From contig NZ_VOBN01000019.1 of the NCBI RefSeq assembly GCF_008370045.1, forward strand, positions 1 to 64,000: a stretch of 64,000 nucleotides of DNA, read 5' to 3'. The position numbers and the translations under genes are program-made. Shown piece by piece: positions 1 through 9,278 of the stretch. Under the pieces are notes generated by a model. The model searched no databases. It was not told the DNA's origin and worked only from the letters and a program-made list of their open reading frames with translations. The stretch comes from Pseudomonas sp. ANT_J12. GTDB taxonomy: Bacteria > Pseudomonadota > Gammaproteobacteria > Pseudomonadales > Pseudomonadaceae. Position 1 is the first letter of the stretch. Every line of letters begins with the position of its first letter.

Positions 1-80
1 CCCGAACTCAGCAGTGAAACGATGCATCGCCGATGGTAGTGTGGGGTTTCCCCATGTGAGAGTAGGTCATCGTCAAGATT
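1..80 (+). rRNA. rrf: 5S ribosomal RNA, 3' part
   Basis: The window opens inside a 5S rRNA. The stretch with CCCGAACTCAG, GATGGTAGTGTGGGG and GAGAGTAGG is the conserved 3' two thirds of gammaproteobacterial 5S RNA. The 5' part lies outside the window, so this is the end of an rRNA operon reading rightwards. The exact 3' end is estimated from the usual closing stem sequence. Confidence 0.95.
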
Positions 81-88
81 AAATTCCG

Positions 89-126
89 AAACCCCTATCT
101 GCGTATGCAGGTAGGGGTTTTGTTTT
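89..126 (+). terminator. Rho-independent terminator of the rRNA operon
   Basis: A near-perfect stem (AAACCCCTATCTGC at 89-102 pairing with 107-120) with a 4-nt loop is followed by a T-rich run. It sits right after the 5S gene. Confidence 0.93.
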
Positions 127-197
127 TTCCCTCGAAAAAGTGGCGCAAAGAAAAGGGACAGCTCAATGGCTATCCCTGAATACAACCAACCGCACCC

Positions 198-1121
198 TCA
201 GTGAAACATTGGCAGTACGTGTTCAGCGATCTCCTCAATCACTTCCGCCACCGGTCGTTCGCTACGGCGCACGTGCAGGCCGACATGCTGCACACCGGTG
301 TCACGCAAAGCCTGCAGCTCATCAATCAATGCCAGGCGTCCGCAACTGCCACCGAAGCGTACACGTCGCATCGGTGCATGCGGATTGGCCTCCAGATCCA
401 GATGAACAAAGCTGATGTAAGGTTTATCGCCGCCGACCTCACGCCATAACCCTACGCGACGACGATGCTCATCCGGCGTGCCAGGGTAGGCGAGCCAACC
501 GTCCATATGCTGACCTATCCATGCCGGTGACTGCTGACCAAGCCCCGCCACCAGCAACGGCACCGCCTGATCACGCTCTGGTAGCAACCGAGCGCCTTCA
601 GGCAAGCGACCTTCACCCTGGCTACGCAACAGCTCAACCGTATCGCGAAAGATCTCGCCGCGCTGGCCGTAGTCCACACCAAACAACGGATACTCCATCG
701 GCCGGTCACCGCTGGCGACGCCCAGAAGCAGCCGCCCATCACTCAGCTCATCGACACTATTGGCAGCCTTGAGCGTCAACCACGGCTGACGCAACGGCAA
801 TACCACCGCTGCCGTCCCCAACATGATGTTGTCAGTAATCCCCGCCAGATAACCCAAATACGAAAAGGCTTCGAATACCTGCGCGGCATCGCCGAAATTG
901 GGGTCGTACACCGGTACATCGCGAACCCAAAGCGCAGCAAACCCAGCTTTGTCGGCCAAGCGTGCCATGGCGGCCTGCTGCTTCAGGTCAGGAACACCAA
1001 AAGGTCTGTCCTCGGCCATTCGCAACCGTTGCCCATCACTGGACCAATCGTTATCCAGCGGCAATTCAAGGCCAATGGAAAATCCATTCGAGCCCAGTAA
1101 TCGTTGAAATCGTGAGTGCAT
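198..1121 (-). CDS. Luciferase-like (LLM class) flavin-dependent oxidoreductase
   Basis: A 308-aa single-domain protein of the bacterial luciferase-like monooxygenase superfamily (TIM barrel, FMN- or F420-type). Family features include GFAALWVRDVPVYDP near the N-terminus, the run TDNIMLGTAAVVLPLRQPW, and the segment SDGRLLLGVASGDRPMEY, which normally shapes the flavin phosphate site. The start is placed at the internal Met (1121) because GGAG lies 6 nt upstream; the longer reading adds 26 residues rich in Cys and aromatics with no family match. It stands alone, divergent from the PBP2 gene. The substrate cannot be told from sequence. Confidence 0.85.
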   Translation of the reverse strand: MHSRFQRLLGSNGFSIGLELPLDNDWSSDGQRLRMAEDRPFGVPDLKQQAAMARLADKAGFAALWVRDVPVYDPNFGDAAQVFEAFSYLGYLAGITDNIMLGTAAVVLPLRQPWLTLKAANSVDELSDGRLLLGVASGDRPMEYPLFGVDYGQRGEIFRDTVELLRSQGEGRLPEGARLLPERDQAVPLLVAGLGQQSPAWIGQHMDGWLAYPGTPDEHRRRVGLWREVGGDKPYISFVHLDLEANPHAPMRRVRFGGSCGRLALIDELQALRDTGVQHVGLHVRRSERPVAEVIEEIAEHVLPMFH

Positions 1122-1398
1122 GAAAAACTCCAGAGAGGGAATGACATGCACCCAGTATCTACAGGCGCATCTGCAAGAAAAATGCATGAATGGGAATATC
1201 AATCTTGAGTAAAACGCACGAGTTCACCCAAAAACCACACACGCCCGACCGTCGTTTTGGCCCTCAAGGACAACCGTTCGAGGAAATCGCGCTAAAGTGC
1301 CGGCGTCATTTTTGGTATGGTGCAGCTCGTTTTTTAATGGACTGATGACAACGCTGAGGATCGGCACCCCCCTTCATAGTCAAAGAGCTGCTGCAGAA

Positions 1399-3291
1399 AT
1401 GCCCGAACCGATACCCATCAAGGATCACGAAAAAGAGACGCGCCTGGTCAATAAAAGACTGATGGCCTGCGCCTTGTTTGTGGTCGCTATCACCTGCGCA
1501 CTGGTCGTGCGCATGTACGTGCTGCAAGTGGTCGAATTCGACTACCACTCGACCATCTCCGAAAACAACCGCGTCCACGTTTTGCCGATCACCCCGACAC
1601 GCGGGCTGATCTATGACCGCAATGGGGTGGTCCTGGCGGACAATCGGCCCAGCTTCAACCTGACCATCACCCGCGAACGCGCCACAGACGTCAGAGAAGA
1701 ACTGGATGAGGTGATCAATCTCCTGCACCTGCCGTCCGAAGACCGCGCGTTGTTCGACAAGGCGATGAAGCAGGCACGGCATCCATTTGTCCCGGTGACC
1801 TTATTCTATGAACTCACCGAAGAGCAGATCGCCGTCCTCGCGGTTAACGAATTCCGTCTGCCGGGTCTGGATGTCGAGCCGCAATTCGTCCGCCATTACC
1901 CGATGGGTGCGCACTTTGCCCACTCGATCGGTTACGTCGGTCGCATCAACGAAAAAGAATCCAAGGCGCTGGACGGGGTGGAATACCGCGGCACTCAGTC
2001 CATCGGCAAAACCGGCATCGAAAAATTCTACGAGTCCGAGTTGCACGGCCACGTCGGATACGAAGAAGTCGAGACTAACGCCCAGGGCCGCGTGCTGCGG
2101 GTGCTCAAGCACACCGATCCGACCCCCGGCAAAAACATCGTACTGAGCCTCGACGTCCACCTTCAGGAAGCCGCCGAGGATGCCTTGGGGGATCGCCGTG
2201 GTTCGGTGGTCGCCCTCGATCCATCGACCGGCGAAGTGCTGGCCATGGTCAGCAAGCCAAGTTTCGACCCGAACATGTTCGTGACCGGCATCAGCTTCAA
2301 GGAATACGCGGCGCTGCACGACTCCATCGACCGGCCGCTGTTCAACCGCGTCCTGCGCGGCCTCTATGCGCCGGGCTCGACCATCAAGCCGGAAGTGGCC
2401 ATTGCCGGCCTCGACTCCGGTGTGGTCACCCCACAAACCCGCGTCTTCGATCCGGGTTACTACCAACTGCCGGACTTCGATCACAAATACCGCAACTGGA
2501 ATCACAGCGGCGACGGGTGGGTGGACATGGACGCGGCGATCATGCGCTCCAACGACACCTACTTCTACGACCTGGCGCACAAGCTCGGCATTGATCGGCT
2601 GCACGACTACATGGCCATGTTCGGCCTCGGCGAGAAAGTCTCCCTGGACATGTTCGAAGAATCGGCCGGCCTGATGCCATCCCAAGCCTGGAAACGCGCC
2701 ACGCGCCGTCAGCCATGGTTCCCGGGTGAAACGGTGATCCTCGGCATCGGCCAGGGCTACATGCAGGTCACGCCGCTGCAACTGGCCCAGGCCACGGCGC
2801 TGATTGCCAACAAAGGCGTGTGGAACCGACCGCACCTGGCCAAGACCGTCGATGGCGTTGCGCCGGTGGACGAGAACCCGATGCCGAACATCCTGCTCAA
2901 GGATCCGCGTGATTGGGAACAGGTCAACCATGGCATGCAAATGGTGATGCATGATGCACGCGGCATCGCCCGGGCAGCAGCGGTGGGCGCCCAGTACCGC
3001 ATCGCCGGCAAGAGTGGTACCGCGCAAGTGGTGGCGATCAAGCAGGGCGAGCGTTACAACCGGGCGAAAACCCTGGAGCGTAACCGCGACAACGCCTTAT
3101 TCGTCGGTTTCGCCCCGGCTGAACACCCGAAGATTGTCATCTCGGTCATGATCGAAAACGGCGAGGCCGGTGGTCGGGTGGCTGGTCCGGTGGTGCGGCA
3201 GATCATGGACGCCTGGCTACTCGACCAGGACGGCCATCTCAAGCCGCAATACGCCACGCCGGCCAAACCGCCGGGCGATCCTCACGTCTAG
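1399..3291 (+). CDS. mrdA: Penicillin-binding protein 2 (peptidoglycan D,D-transpeptidase)
   Basis: A 630-aa class B PBP. It has a short cytoplasmic N-terminus, one membrane anchor (LMACALFVVAITCALVV), the dimerisation region starting ISENNRVHV and GLIYDRNGVVLADN, and a C-terminal transpeptidase domain. The active-site motifs are all present: STIK with nucleophile Ser about residue 327, SND in MRSNDTYFY, and KSG in AGKSGTAQV. Length and Ser position match E. coli PBP2 (Ser330). The chosen start gives the usual MPEPIPIKDHEK N-terminus; an upstream start at 1297 would add 34 unsupported residues. It should cross-link lateral-wall peptidoglycan with a RodA partner. No rodA lies beside it here, so it may be a second PBP2 paralogue rather than the one in the rod-shape cluster. 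Confidence 0.9.
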   Translation: MPEPIPIKDHEKETRLVNKRLMACALFVVAITCALVVRMYVLQVVEFDYHSTISENNRVHVLPITPTRGLIYDRNGVVLADNRPSFNLTITRERATDVREELDEVINLLHLPSEDRALFDKAMKQARHPFVPVTLFYELTEEQIAVLAVNEFRLPGLDVEPQFVRHYPMGAHFAHSIGYVGRINEKESKALDGVEYRGTQSIGKTGIEKFYESELHGHVGYEEVETNAQGRVLRVLKHTDPTPGKNIVLSLDVHLQEAAEDALGDRRGSVVALDPSTGEVLAMVSKPSFDPNMFVTGISFKEYAALHDSIDRPLFNRVLRGLYAPGSTIKPEVAIAGLDSGVVTPQTRVFDPGYYQLPDFDHKYRNWNHSGDGWVDMDAAIMRSNDTYFYDLAHKLGIDRLHDYMAMFGLGEKVSLDMFEESAGLMPSQAWKRATRRQPWFPGETVILGIGQGYMQVTPLQLAQATALIANKGVWNRPHLAKTVDGVAPVDENPMPNILLKDPRDWEQVNHGMQMVMHDARGIARAAAVGAQYRIAGKSGTAQVVAIKQGERYNRAKTLERNRDNALFVGFAPAEHPKIVISVMIENGEAGGRVAGPVVRQIMDAWLLDQDGHLKPQYATPAKPPGDPHV

Positions 3292-3302
3292 CGCTCAGAG
3301 CT

Positions 3303-4262
3303 TCACAGCACAGGCTCACGGATGCTGAGCATGTGCTGGAAGCTCTCCAGGAACACCGTTTCCGCCTGCGTCATCTTCTGCTCGCGATTCCACAGCAGTT
3401 GGATATCGAAATCCACCACCCCCTCTTCCGGCGGCAAACGCCAGAGCAAACCCTGCTCGACATCCCGTCGCACCAGGTGCACCGGCAAACACCCAATTCC
3501 AAACCCTGCGCAGATCAAGCGGTAAATCTCTTCGAAACTGGTGGAGGAGGCGACGATCTTGCCGGTAAACCCCTGTTCATCGCGAAACAGCGTCAACGGT
3601 GAAAGATTGCCGCCCAGTTGATCGCTGGTAAAGCTGACGAAGTTCTCCGCCGCCAGTTGCTCCAGGGTCAGGTTTTCCTGACCGAACAGACGATGACGCT
3701 GGCCGCAGAAGTACGCATAGCGCTCGCGAAACAACACCCGCTGCTCCAGCCGTGGCTGCGGTAATCGACACAGACCGACGCCAATGGTCGCGGTCTTTTG
3801 CAGCAACGAACTGATGATGTTCGAGCTGCCCATCACCTCGACTTCCAGCTCGATCTTCGGGTGGGTTTCATGGAAGTCCGCAAGAAACTCATCGTAGTGC
3901 CGCGCTTGCACGCCACTGACGGTGAGGATGCGGATCTTGCCCACCACATCGTCATGCCGACTTTCCACCACCGTGCCCAAGCGGGAAATATCGCCGTAGA
4001 TATCCGCCGCAATGCGCAGGACTTCTTCCCCGGTTTCCGTCAGATCAAAGCGTCGCCCGCTACGGGCAATCAGCACACATTCCAATTGTTCTTCAAGACG
4101 TTTCAGGGCCTGGCTCACCGCCGACTGGGTGATGTGCAAACGCGCGGCAGCGCGGCTCATGCTGCCTTCCTGGCCGATCACCAGGTAAGTGCGCAGCAGG
4201 TTCCAATCGAGGCGGTCATTGAGAAATCGACGACCGACCCAAGGGTTCGAAGTGGAGGGCAT
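3303..4262 (-). CDS. LysR-family transcriptional regulator
   Basis: A 319-aa LTTR. The N-terminal winged HTH (residues about 17-75, with SRAAARLHITQSAVSQALKRLEEQL) is followed by a periplasmic-binding-protein-like effector domain containing GFGIGCLPVHLVRRDV. It is transcribed away from the MHS transporter at 4419, the classic divergent arrangement for an LTTR controlling its neighbour. It is strongly similar over its whole length to the LysR at 9879-10811 (for example FVSFTSDQxGGxLSPLTxF), so the two are paralogues. The likely target is the operon 4419-7398. The inducer is unknown. Confidence 0.9.
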   Translation of the reverse strand: MPSTSNPWVGRRFLNDRLDWNLLRTYLVIGQEGSMSRAAARLHITQSAVSQALKRLEEQLECVLIARSGRRFDLTETGEEVLRIAADIYGDISRLGTVVESRHDDVVGKIRILTVSGVQARHYDEFLADFHETHPKIELEVEVMGSSNIISSLLQKTATIGVGLCRLPQPRLEQRVLFRERYAYFCGQRHRLFGQENLTLEQLAAENFVSFTSDQLGGNLSPLTLFRDEQGFTGKIVASSTSFEEIYRLICAGFGIGCLPVHLVRRDVEQGLLWRLPPEEGVVDFDIQLLWNREQKMTQAETVFLESFQHMLSIREPVL

Positions 4263-4418
4263 AAATCATCCATGTAGTAGCAGGGCTAATAGTAAAGATA
4301 AGAATTTGAAAATTGACTAATCCTGGCATGGAAGCGATAAAGCCCACAAGCACCACAGAGTGCAACCGTAGCCAGCCTTCAGCACCTGCCCAAAACTATA
4401 AATACACAGGGTCCTTGC
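4263..4418. promoter_or_regulatory. Divergent LysR/MHS promoter region with a shared motif
   Basis: This AT-rich intergenic segment lies between the divergent LysR and transporter genes. GAAAATTGACTAATC at 4308-4322 recurs exactly at 10858-10872 in the matching intergenic region of the paralogous LysR/MHS pair. It is the only obvious conserved block between the two, so it may be an LTTR operator or promoter element. TTGACT also resembles a -35 hexamer. Confidence 0.5.
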
Positions 4419-5720
4419 ATGCACACCACCCCTCAACCGCGACGCGCCGCGGCCGCTGCCTTTATTGGCACGACCATCGAGTTCTACGACTTCTACATCT
4501 ACGCCACTGCGGCGGCGCTGGTGCTCGGGCAAGTGTTCTTTCCTAGCAGCGACCCGGTGATGAGCACCTTGGCCGCGTTCGGCAGTTTCGCCGTCGGCTT
4601 CATTGCCCGCCCCATGGCCGGCATGGTGTTCGGTCATTTGGGTGATCGCCTCGGTCGCAAGAAAATGCTGCTGGTGACCATGGCGCTGATGGGCCTGGCG
4701 ACCGCGGGCATCGGTCTGCTGCCCAGCTACGCCAGCGTTGGCATTTGGGCGCCGGTCGGTCTGATCGTGCTGCGTTTGATTCAGGGTATTTCCGTCGGCG
4801 GCGAGTGGGGCGGGGCAGTGCTGATGGCCAGCGAGCACGCACCGGCCAAGCGCAAAACTTTCTACGCTTCGTTCGCCCAACTCGGCAGCCCGGCAGGTTT
4901 GCTGCTGGCGTTGATCGCTTTTCGTTTGGTGACATCCCTTGAGCCAGCGGACTTCCTCGCCTGGGGCTGGCGCCTGCCGTTTCTCGCCAGCGGTGTGCTG
5001 ATGATGGTGGGCCTGATGATCCGTTCCGGGGTCCACGAATCGCCGGAATTCGCCAAGGCCCGGGACAACAACGAAACCGCCCAATACCCGGTGAAGGATG
5101 TGATCCGCACCTGCTGGCGGCAGATCCTGTTCGCCGCAGCCGCCGTGACCATCGGTTCCGCCGGGTTCTTCTTCACCAATACGTTCATGATCACCTACGT
5201 CACCCAATACCAGGGCATCCCGCGCTCGACAATCCTCGATTGCCTGTTTCTGGTGACGGTCATTCAGTTGCTCTCGCAACCACTCTCCGCATTGCTCGCC
5301 GAGCGGATTGGCGAAGGTCGCTTCCTCAAACTCGTCGCGCTGTTGTGCATGGTCACGCCGTACCCGATGTTCCTGCTGGTCGGCACGCAAAATATTGTGC
5401 TGATGACCCTCGGCATTGCCTTGGCGGTGGTGATTCTCTCGGCGCTGTACGCGGTGATTGCCGGTTACATGACCCAGGCGTTCCCGGTGCACCTGCGCTA
5501 CTCGGGCATTTCCATCGCTTACCAGTTGAGCTGCGCCCTGGCCGGCGGCACCACGCCGCTGATCGGCACGCTGCTGGCCAGCAAGTTTTCCGGGCAATGG
5601 TGGCCGCTGGCGGTGTTCTTCACCTTGCTCTCGGCCCTGTCCCTGATCGGTGTTTGCGGCCTGGCCCGCCTGCGCGCCAACCCGGTCGTCACCCACGCTG
5701 CTAAAGAGGTGTATTCGTGA
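4419..5720 (+). CDS. MHS-family major facilitator transporter
   Basis: A 433-aa MFS permease of the metabolite:H+ symporter (ShiA/KgtP/ProP-like) family. The N-terminus has the typical AAAAAFIGTTIEFYDFYIYATAAA. The loop 2-3 signature is GHLGDRLGRKKML, and the family motif GISVGGEWGGAVLMASEHAP is present, with about 12 hydrophobic segments. It starts the operon MHS-aldolase-dehydrogenase; its stop overlaps the next gene's GTG start by 4 nt. It probably imports the organic or hydroxy acid used by those enzymes. It is a close paralogue of the transporter at 10974. Confidence 0.9.
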   Translation: MHTTPQPRRAAAAAFIGTTIEFYDFYIYATAAALVLGQVFFPSSDPVMSTLAAFGSFAVGFIARPMAGMVFGHLGDRLGRKKMLLVTMALMGLATAGIGLLPSYASVGIWAPVGLIVLRLIQGISVGGEWGGAVLMASEHAPAKRKTFYASFAQLGSPAGLLLALIAFRLVTSLEPADFLAWGWRLPFLASGVLMMVGLMIRSGVHESPEFAKARDNNETAQYPVKDVIRTCWRQILFAAAAVTIGSAGFFFTNTFMITYVTQYQGIPRSTILDCLFLVTVIQLLSQPLSALLAERIGEGRFLKLVALLCMVTPYPMFLLVGTQNIVLMTLGIALAVVILSALYAVIAGYMTQAFPVHLRYSGISIAYQLSCALAGGTTPLIGTLLASKFSGQWWPLAVFFTLLSALSLIGVCGLARLRANPVVTHAAKEVYS

Positions 5721-6472
5721 GTAAACCCGCACACATCGACCCGATTGAATGGCAAGCCCGTTGCGAACTGGCGGCGCTGTATCGCTTGGTCGCGCACTTT
5801 CGCATGACCGACCTGATCGACACCCACATCACCCTGCGCATCCCGGGACCTGAGCATCATTTCCTGATCAACCGCTACGGGGTGATTTTCGACCGCATGC
5901 GCGCCTCGGACCTGGTGCGCATCGATCAGGACGGGCGCATCGTCGATCCCGAATACGCCGGTCACCGGGTCAACGCCGCAGGGTTTGTCATTCACTCGGC
6001 GATCCACATGGCGCGCCCGGACCTGAATTGCGTAATCCACACGCACACCGCCGCTGGCATGGCGGTCGCGGCGCAGAAACAAGGCTTGCTGCCGATCACT
6101 CAGCACGCGCTGAAGTTCTACGGAAAACTGGCTTATCACACCTACGAAGGTATCGCGTTGTCGCTGGATGAGCGCGAGCGTTTGATTGCCGATCTTGGAC
6201 CGCACCGGGCGATGATTCTGCGCAATCACGGCTTGCTGGTCGGCGGCTCCGGCGTGGCCCAGGCGTTCCAGGAAATCCACTTCCTGGAGCGTGCCTGTCA
6301 GGCGCAAGTGGCGGCGCTGGCGGGTGGTTCGGCGTTGCATTACCCGTCGCCGGAAGTCTGCGCCCACACCGCCGAACAGTTTGACCGTGATGAACAGGAC
6401 AACATCATCGACCTGGCCTGGGAGGCCGCTCTGACCCTGATCGAATCCCAGCGCGAGTCTTACCTTTCATGA
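5717..6472 (+). CDS. Class II aldolase/adducin family protein
   Basis: A 251-aa protein with the fuculose-1-phosphate aldolase/adducin fold. The metal-binding region VIHTHTAAGMAV supplies two His, and HGLLVGG carries the later conserved segment. In this family a divalent metal stabilises an enediolate for aldol cleavage or decarboxylation. The start is GTG, embedded in GTGA with the transporter stop, which suggests translational coupling. It is followed by a D-2-hydroxyacid dehydrogenase through an ATGA overlap. The context suggests breakdown of a sugar acid or hydroxy acid; the substrate is not identifiable. Confidence 0.88.
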   Translation: MSKPAHIDPIEWQARCELAALYRLVAHFRMTDLIDTHITLRIPGPEHHFLINRYGVIFDRMRASDLVRIDQDGRIVDPEYAGHRVNAAGFVIHSAIHMARPDLNCVIHTHTAAGMAVAAQKQGLLPITQHALKFYGKLAYHTYEGIALSLDERERLIADLGPHRAMILRNHGLLVGGSGVAQAFQEIHFLERACQAQVAALAGGSALHYPSPEVCAHTAEQFDRDEQDNIIDLAWEAALTLIESQRESYLS

Positions 6473-7398
6473 ACACCGTCGTTTTGCTGTCCCGCGACAG
6501 CCTGTTACTCAAGCAACTGCAAGCCGCGTTCGCCCGCAGCGCACCGCAACTCACCACGGTGCTGGCCGACGATCCGTTGGCCAAGAATGCGCAAATTGCG
6601 GCGTGCTGGTTTCCCTTGCCCGGCAGCCTCGCGGCATTGCCGAACCTGCAAGTGATTCACTCGGTCGCCGCCGGTATCGATCACCTGGAACACGACCCGT
6701 CGTGCCCGGATTTGCCAGTGTGTCGGGTGGTCGATCCAGGCCATCGCCAGGGCATGACCGAGTACGTGCGTTGGGCGGTGATTCACTACCACCGAGGCTT
6801 TGACCAAGTGCTGCAGCACCAGCGGCAACAGCATTGGGAGCGACCGCTGCAACGGGCGGCGGGGCAGTTCAAGGTCGGGGTGATGGGGCTGGGTTCGTTG
6901 GGCAGCGCCATCGCCCAGGATCTGACCGCCGCCGGTTACGACGTTCGGGGTTGGGCCCGTCGCAGCAAGGATCTAAGCGGTGTCCAGACCTTTGCTGGTG
7001 CGGAACAACTGAACCCGTTTCTCGATGGCGTGGAACTGCTGATCAACTTGTTGCCGCTGACTAGCGAAACCCGCGGCATTCTTGGCAACAAAACATTCGA
7101 ACACCTGGCCAGCGGCGCCGCGCTAATCAATTGCGGTCGCGGCGCTCACCTGAATATCGATGATCTCGAACAATCCCTGCAAACCGGAAACCTGCGCGGC
7201 GCGTTGCTGGATGTATTCGAACAAGAACCGCTACCCGCCGATCATCGTCTCTGGAGCATGCCCGGCGTCACGATCACGCCACACATGGCCTCGGCCGCTT
7301 CCCATGACTGTATTGCCGAACAAGTCGCGGAGAACTTGCGCCGTTTAAACGCCGATGAACCGTTATTGAACTGTGCCGACCGAACACTCGGTTACTGA
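6469..7398 (+). CDS. D-2-hydroxyacid dehydrogenase (GhrA-like, NAD(P)-dependent)
   Basis: A 309-aa protein of the D-isomer 2-hydroxyacid dehydrogenase family, closest in layout to glyoxylate/hydroxypyruvate reductase A. The Rossmann motif GLGSLGSAIA sits mid-protein. The NCGRGAHL segment, the EQEPLP segment and the catalytic His in TPHMASAAS are all present. It likely reduces a 2-keto acid, or oxidises a D-2-hydroxy acid, in the same pathway as the overlapping class II aldolase. It is the last gene of the tightly coupled trio. Confidence 0.88.
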   Translation: MNTVVLLSRDSLLLKQLQAAFARSAPQLTTVLADDPLAKNAQIAACWFPLPGSLAALPNLQVIHSVAAGIDHLEHDPSCPDLPVCRVVDPGHRQGMTEYVRWAVIHYHRGFDQVLQHQRQQHWERPLQRAAGQFKVGVMGLGSLGSAIAQDLTAAGYDVRGWARRSKDLSGVQTFAGAEQLNPFLDGVELLINLLPLTSETRGILGNKTFEHLASGAALINCGRGAHLNIDDLEQSLQTGNLRGALLDVFEQEPLPADHRLWSMPGVTITPHMASAASHDCIAEQVAENLRRLNADEPLLNCADRTLGY

Positions 7399-7405
7399 CA
7401 ACAAA

Positions 7406-7427
7406 CTCGCCCACTGAGTTGGGCGAG
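7406..7427 (+). terminator. Hairpin after the dehydrogenase gene
   Basis: A perfect 8-bp inverted repeat CTCGCCCA/TGGGCGAG with a 6-nt loop lies 8 nt after the stop codon. No T-run follows, so it may be a weak terminator or an mRNA-stabilising hairpin between the trio and the next transporter. Confidence 0.45.
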
Positions 7428-7503
7428 GCATAACAACAATCCCTCACTCTCAAACGATTTACTGCCAGTAAAAAAATAATTAATCAAATTCCTGGAGTCA
7501 GTG

Positions 7504-8867
7504 ATGAGCGATCTATCGTCCGCAGAAAAGTCCGGCGACCCGCCGATCAGCATGAAAAAAGTTGCTGTGGCCAGTGTCATCGGCACCACCGTTGAATGGT
7601 ACGACCTGTTTGTTTTCGCTACGGCGTCCGCGCTGGTGTTCAACAAAGTGTTCTTTCCAGACTTCGTGCCCTTGATCGGTACGTTACTGGCCTTCGGTAC
7701 TTTTGCTTCGGCCTACCTGGCGCGGATCGTCGGCGCCGCATTGTTCGGGCACTTCGGTGACAAGTTGGGCCGCAAGTCGATGTTGCTGATTTCACTGCTG
7801 ACCATGGGCGCCGCCACGTTCGCCATCGGTTTGTTGCCCAACTACGCGGCTATCGGCATCTGGGCGCCGATCCTGCTGTTATTGCTCAGGGTGATTCAAG
7901 GTTTGGCGCTGGGTGGCGAGTGGGGCGGGGCGGTGTTGATGGCGGTGGAACATGCGCCGGCCAACAAGCGCGGCTTGTACGGTTCGTGGGTGCAAATCGG
8001 CGTCCCGGCCGGAACCATGATCGCCAACCTGGCCTTCCTGTTGATCGCGGCCTACCTGTCCCCGGAAGACCTGTTGGCCTGGGGCTGGCGCATTCCGTTC
8101 CTCGCCAGCGTGCTGCTGATCGCCGTGGGTTTGTACATCCGCTTGAACATCGCCGAAACCCCAGCCTTCAACAAGGTCAAGGAAGCCGAAGAGCAGGTGA
8201 AAATGCCCCTGGCCGAAGTGTTTCGCAAGTACTGGAAGCAAGTGGTGCTCGGCGGCATCGCGACGATGTCGACCGGTGCGTCATTCAACATCATCGTCGC
8301 GTTCGGCCTGACCTACGGCACGCAAAATCTTGGCTTCAGTCGCAGCACGATGCTCGGCGTGGTGTTGCTGTCCTGCGCCTGGTGCATCGTCATGTTGCCG
8401 GTGTTCGGCGCGCTGTCGGACCGCTACGGACGCAAGCCGATCATCGTGGCCGGCATCGTTGCTGAAGCCCTGGTGGCGTTCCCGATGTTCTGGTTGATGG
8501 ACACCAAAGAGTTGCCGTTGGTGATCTTCGGTTACCTGATGTTGATGACCGCGTTCGCCGCCAACTACGGACCGATTGCGACGTTCCTCGCCGAATTGTT
8601 CGGCACGCGGGTGCGCTATTCGGGGTTGTCGATCAGCTACATGTTGTCCGGTTTGCTCGGCAGCGCGGCGACGCCGATTGTCACCACCGCTTATTGGCGG
8701 CGACTGGCAAAGGGTCTTCGGTGGCCTGGTACATGATCGGCGCGGCAGCGATTTCATTGCTGGCATTGTTGCTACTGACCGAGACCTTCAAGCGTGACAT
8801 CAGCGAAGTCCCAATCGAGGCTCCGGCCGACCCGCAGCACAAACCCTTTAAATCGGCTGCGGCCTAA
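7504..8867 (+). pseudogene. MHS-family transporter, frameshifted near the 3' end
   Basis: A third MHS transporter (EWYDLFVFATASALVF, GHFGDKLGRKSML, GGEWGGAVLMAVEHAP). The frame opened at ATG 7504 (GGAG 6 nt upstream) stops at 8734-8736 after an abnormal tail AYWRRLAKGLRWPGT. Moving to the next frame around 8691-8694 restores LAATGKGSSVAWYMIGAAA and continues to a stop at 8865-8867, giving the last transmembrane helix and tail seen in the family. This is what a 1-nt deletion in the TTA/TTG leucine codons would produce. It is either a real pseudogene or a sequencing error. It lies between the dehydrogenase and ridA-like genes, so it may belong to the same pathway. Confidence 0.8.
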
Positions 8868-8885
8868 GCCCAGGAGTTCCAAAGC

Positions 8886-9278
8886 ATGCGCAGAATCCAA
8901 TCCGCCCCGGGTTTCATCGGCCCGGTCGGGCCTTACTCCCAGGCTGTGGTCAGCGGTCATCTGGTATTCACCGCCGGGCAGATTCCGGCTCAGAGTGGGC
9001 TCGACGATCAACCCGCCGAATTCCCCGAACAAGTGCGACAAACCTTGCGCAACCTGGAGGCGATCCTGATTGAAGCCGGCTCCGATTTCAGCCATGTGAT
9101 CAAGGTCAACGCCTACCTCACCGATCCGGCGCAACTGGAGCCGTTCAATGCCGTGTATCGCGAATTCCTCGGCCATGCGCCGCCGGCACGCACCACGGTG
9201 TGCGTGACGTTGTGGGGTGTGTCGCTGGAAATCGAGTGTGTCGCCGAGTTGATAACGAAGGAGTTGCACAATGGATGA
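8886..9278 (+). CDS. RidA (YjgF/UK114) family protein
   Basis: A 130-aa RidA-fold protein. Conserved features are GPYSQAVVSGHLVFTAGQIP near the N-terminus, the LRNLEAIL helix, and the PPARTTVCV loop with the Arg that binds the carboxylate of imine or enamine substrates. Members hydrolyse reactive 2-aminoacrylate-type imines, or act as pathway-specific deaminases. AGGAG lies upstream of the ATG. It overlaps the RraA-like gene by 8 nt, so the two are probably co-translated. Its presence suggests that nitrogen-containing intermediates occur in this pathway. Confidence 0.9.
   Translation: MRRIQSAPGFIGPVGPYSQAVVSGHLVFTAGQIPAQSGLDDQPAEFPEQVRQTLRNLEAILIEAGSDFSHVIKVNAYLTDPAQLEPFNAVYREFLGHAPPARTTVCVTLWGVSLEIECVAELITKELHNG

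Noticed and set aside
140..449. Short plus-strand frames over the luciferase-like gene
   Set aside because: They overlap a well-supported minus-strand gene and show no family features.
1297..1398. Upstream start for PBP2 at 1297
   Set aside because: Adds 34 residues with no family match. The 1399 start gives the standard N-terminus just before the membrane anchor.
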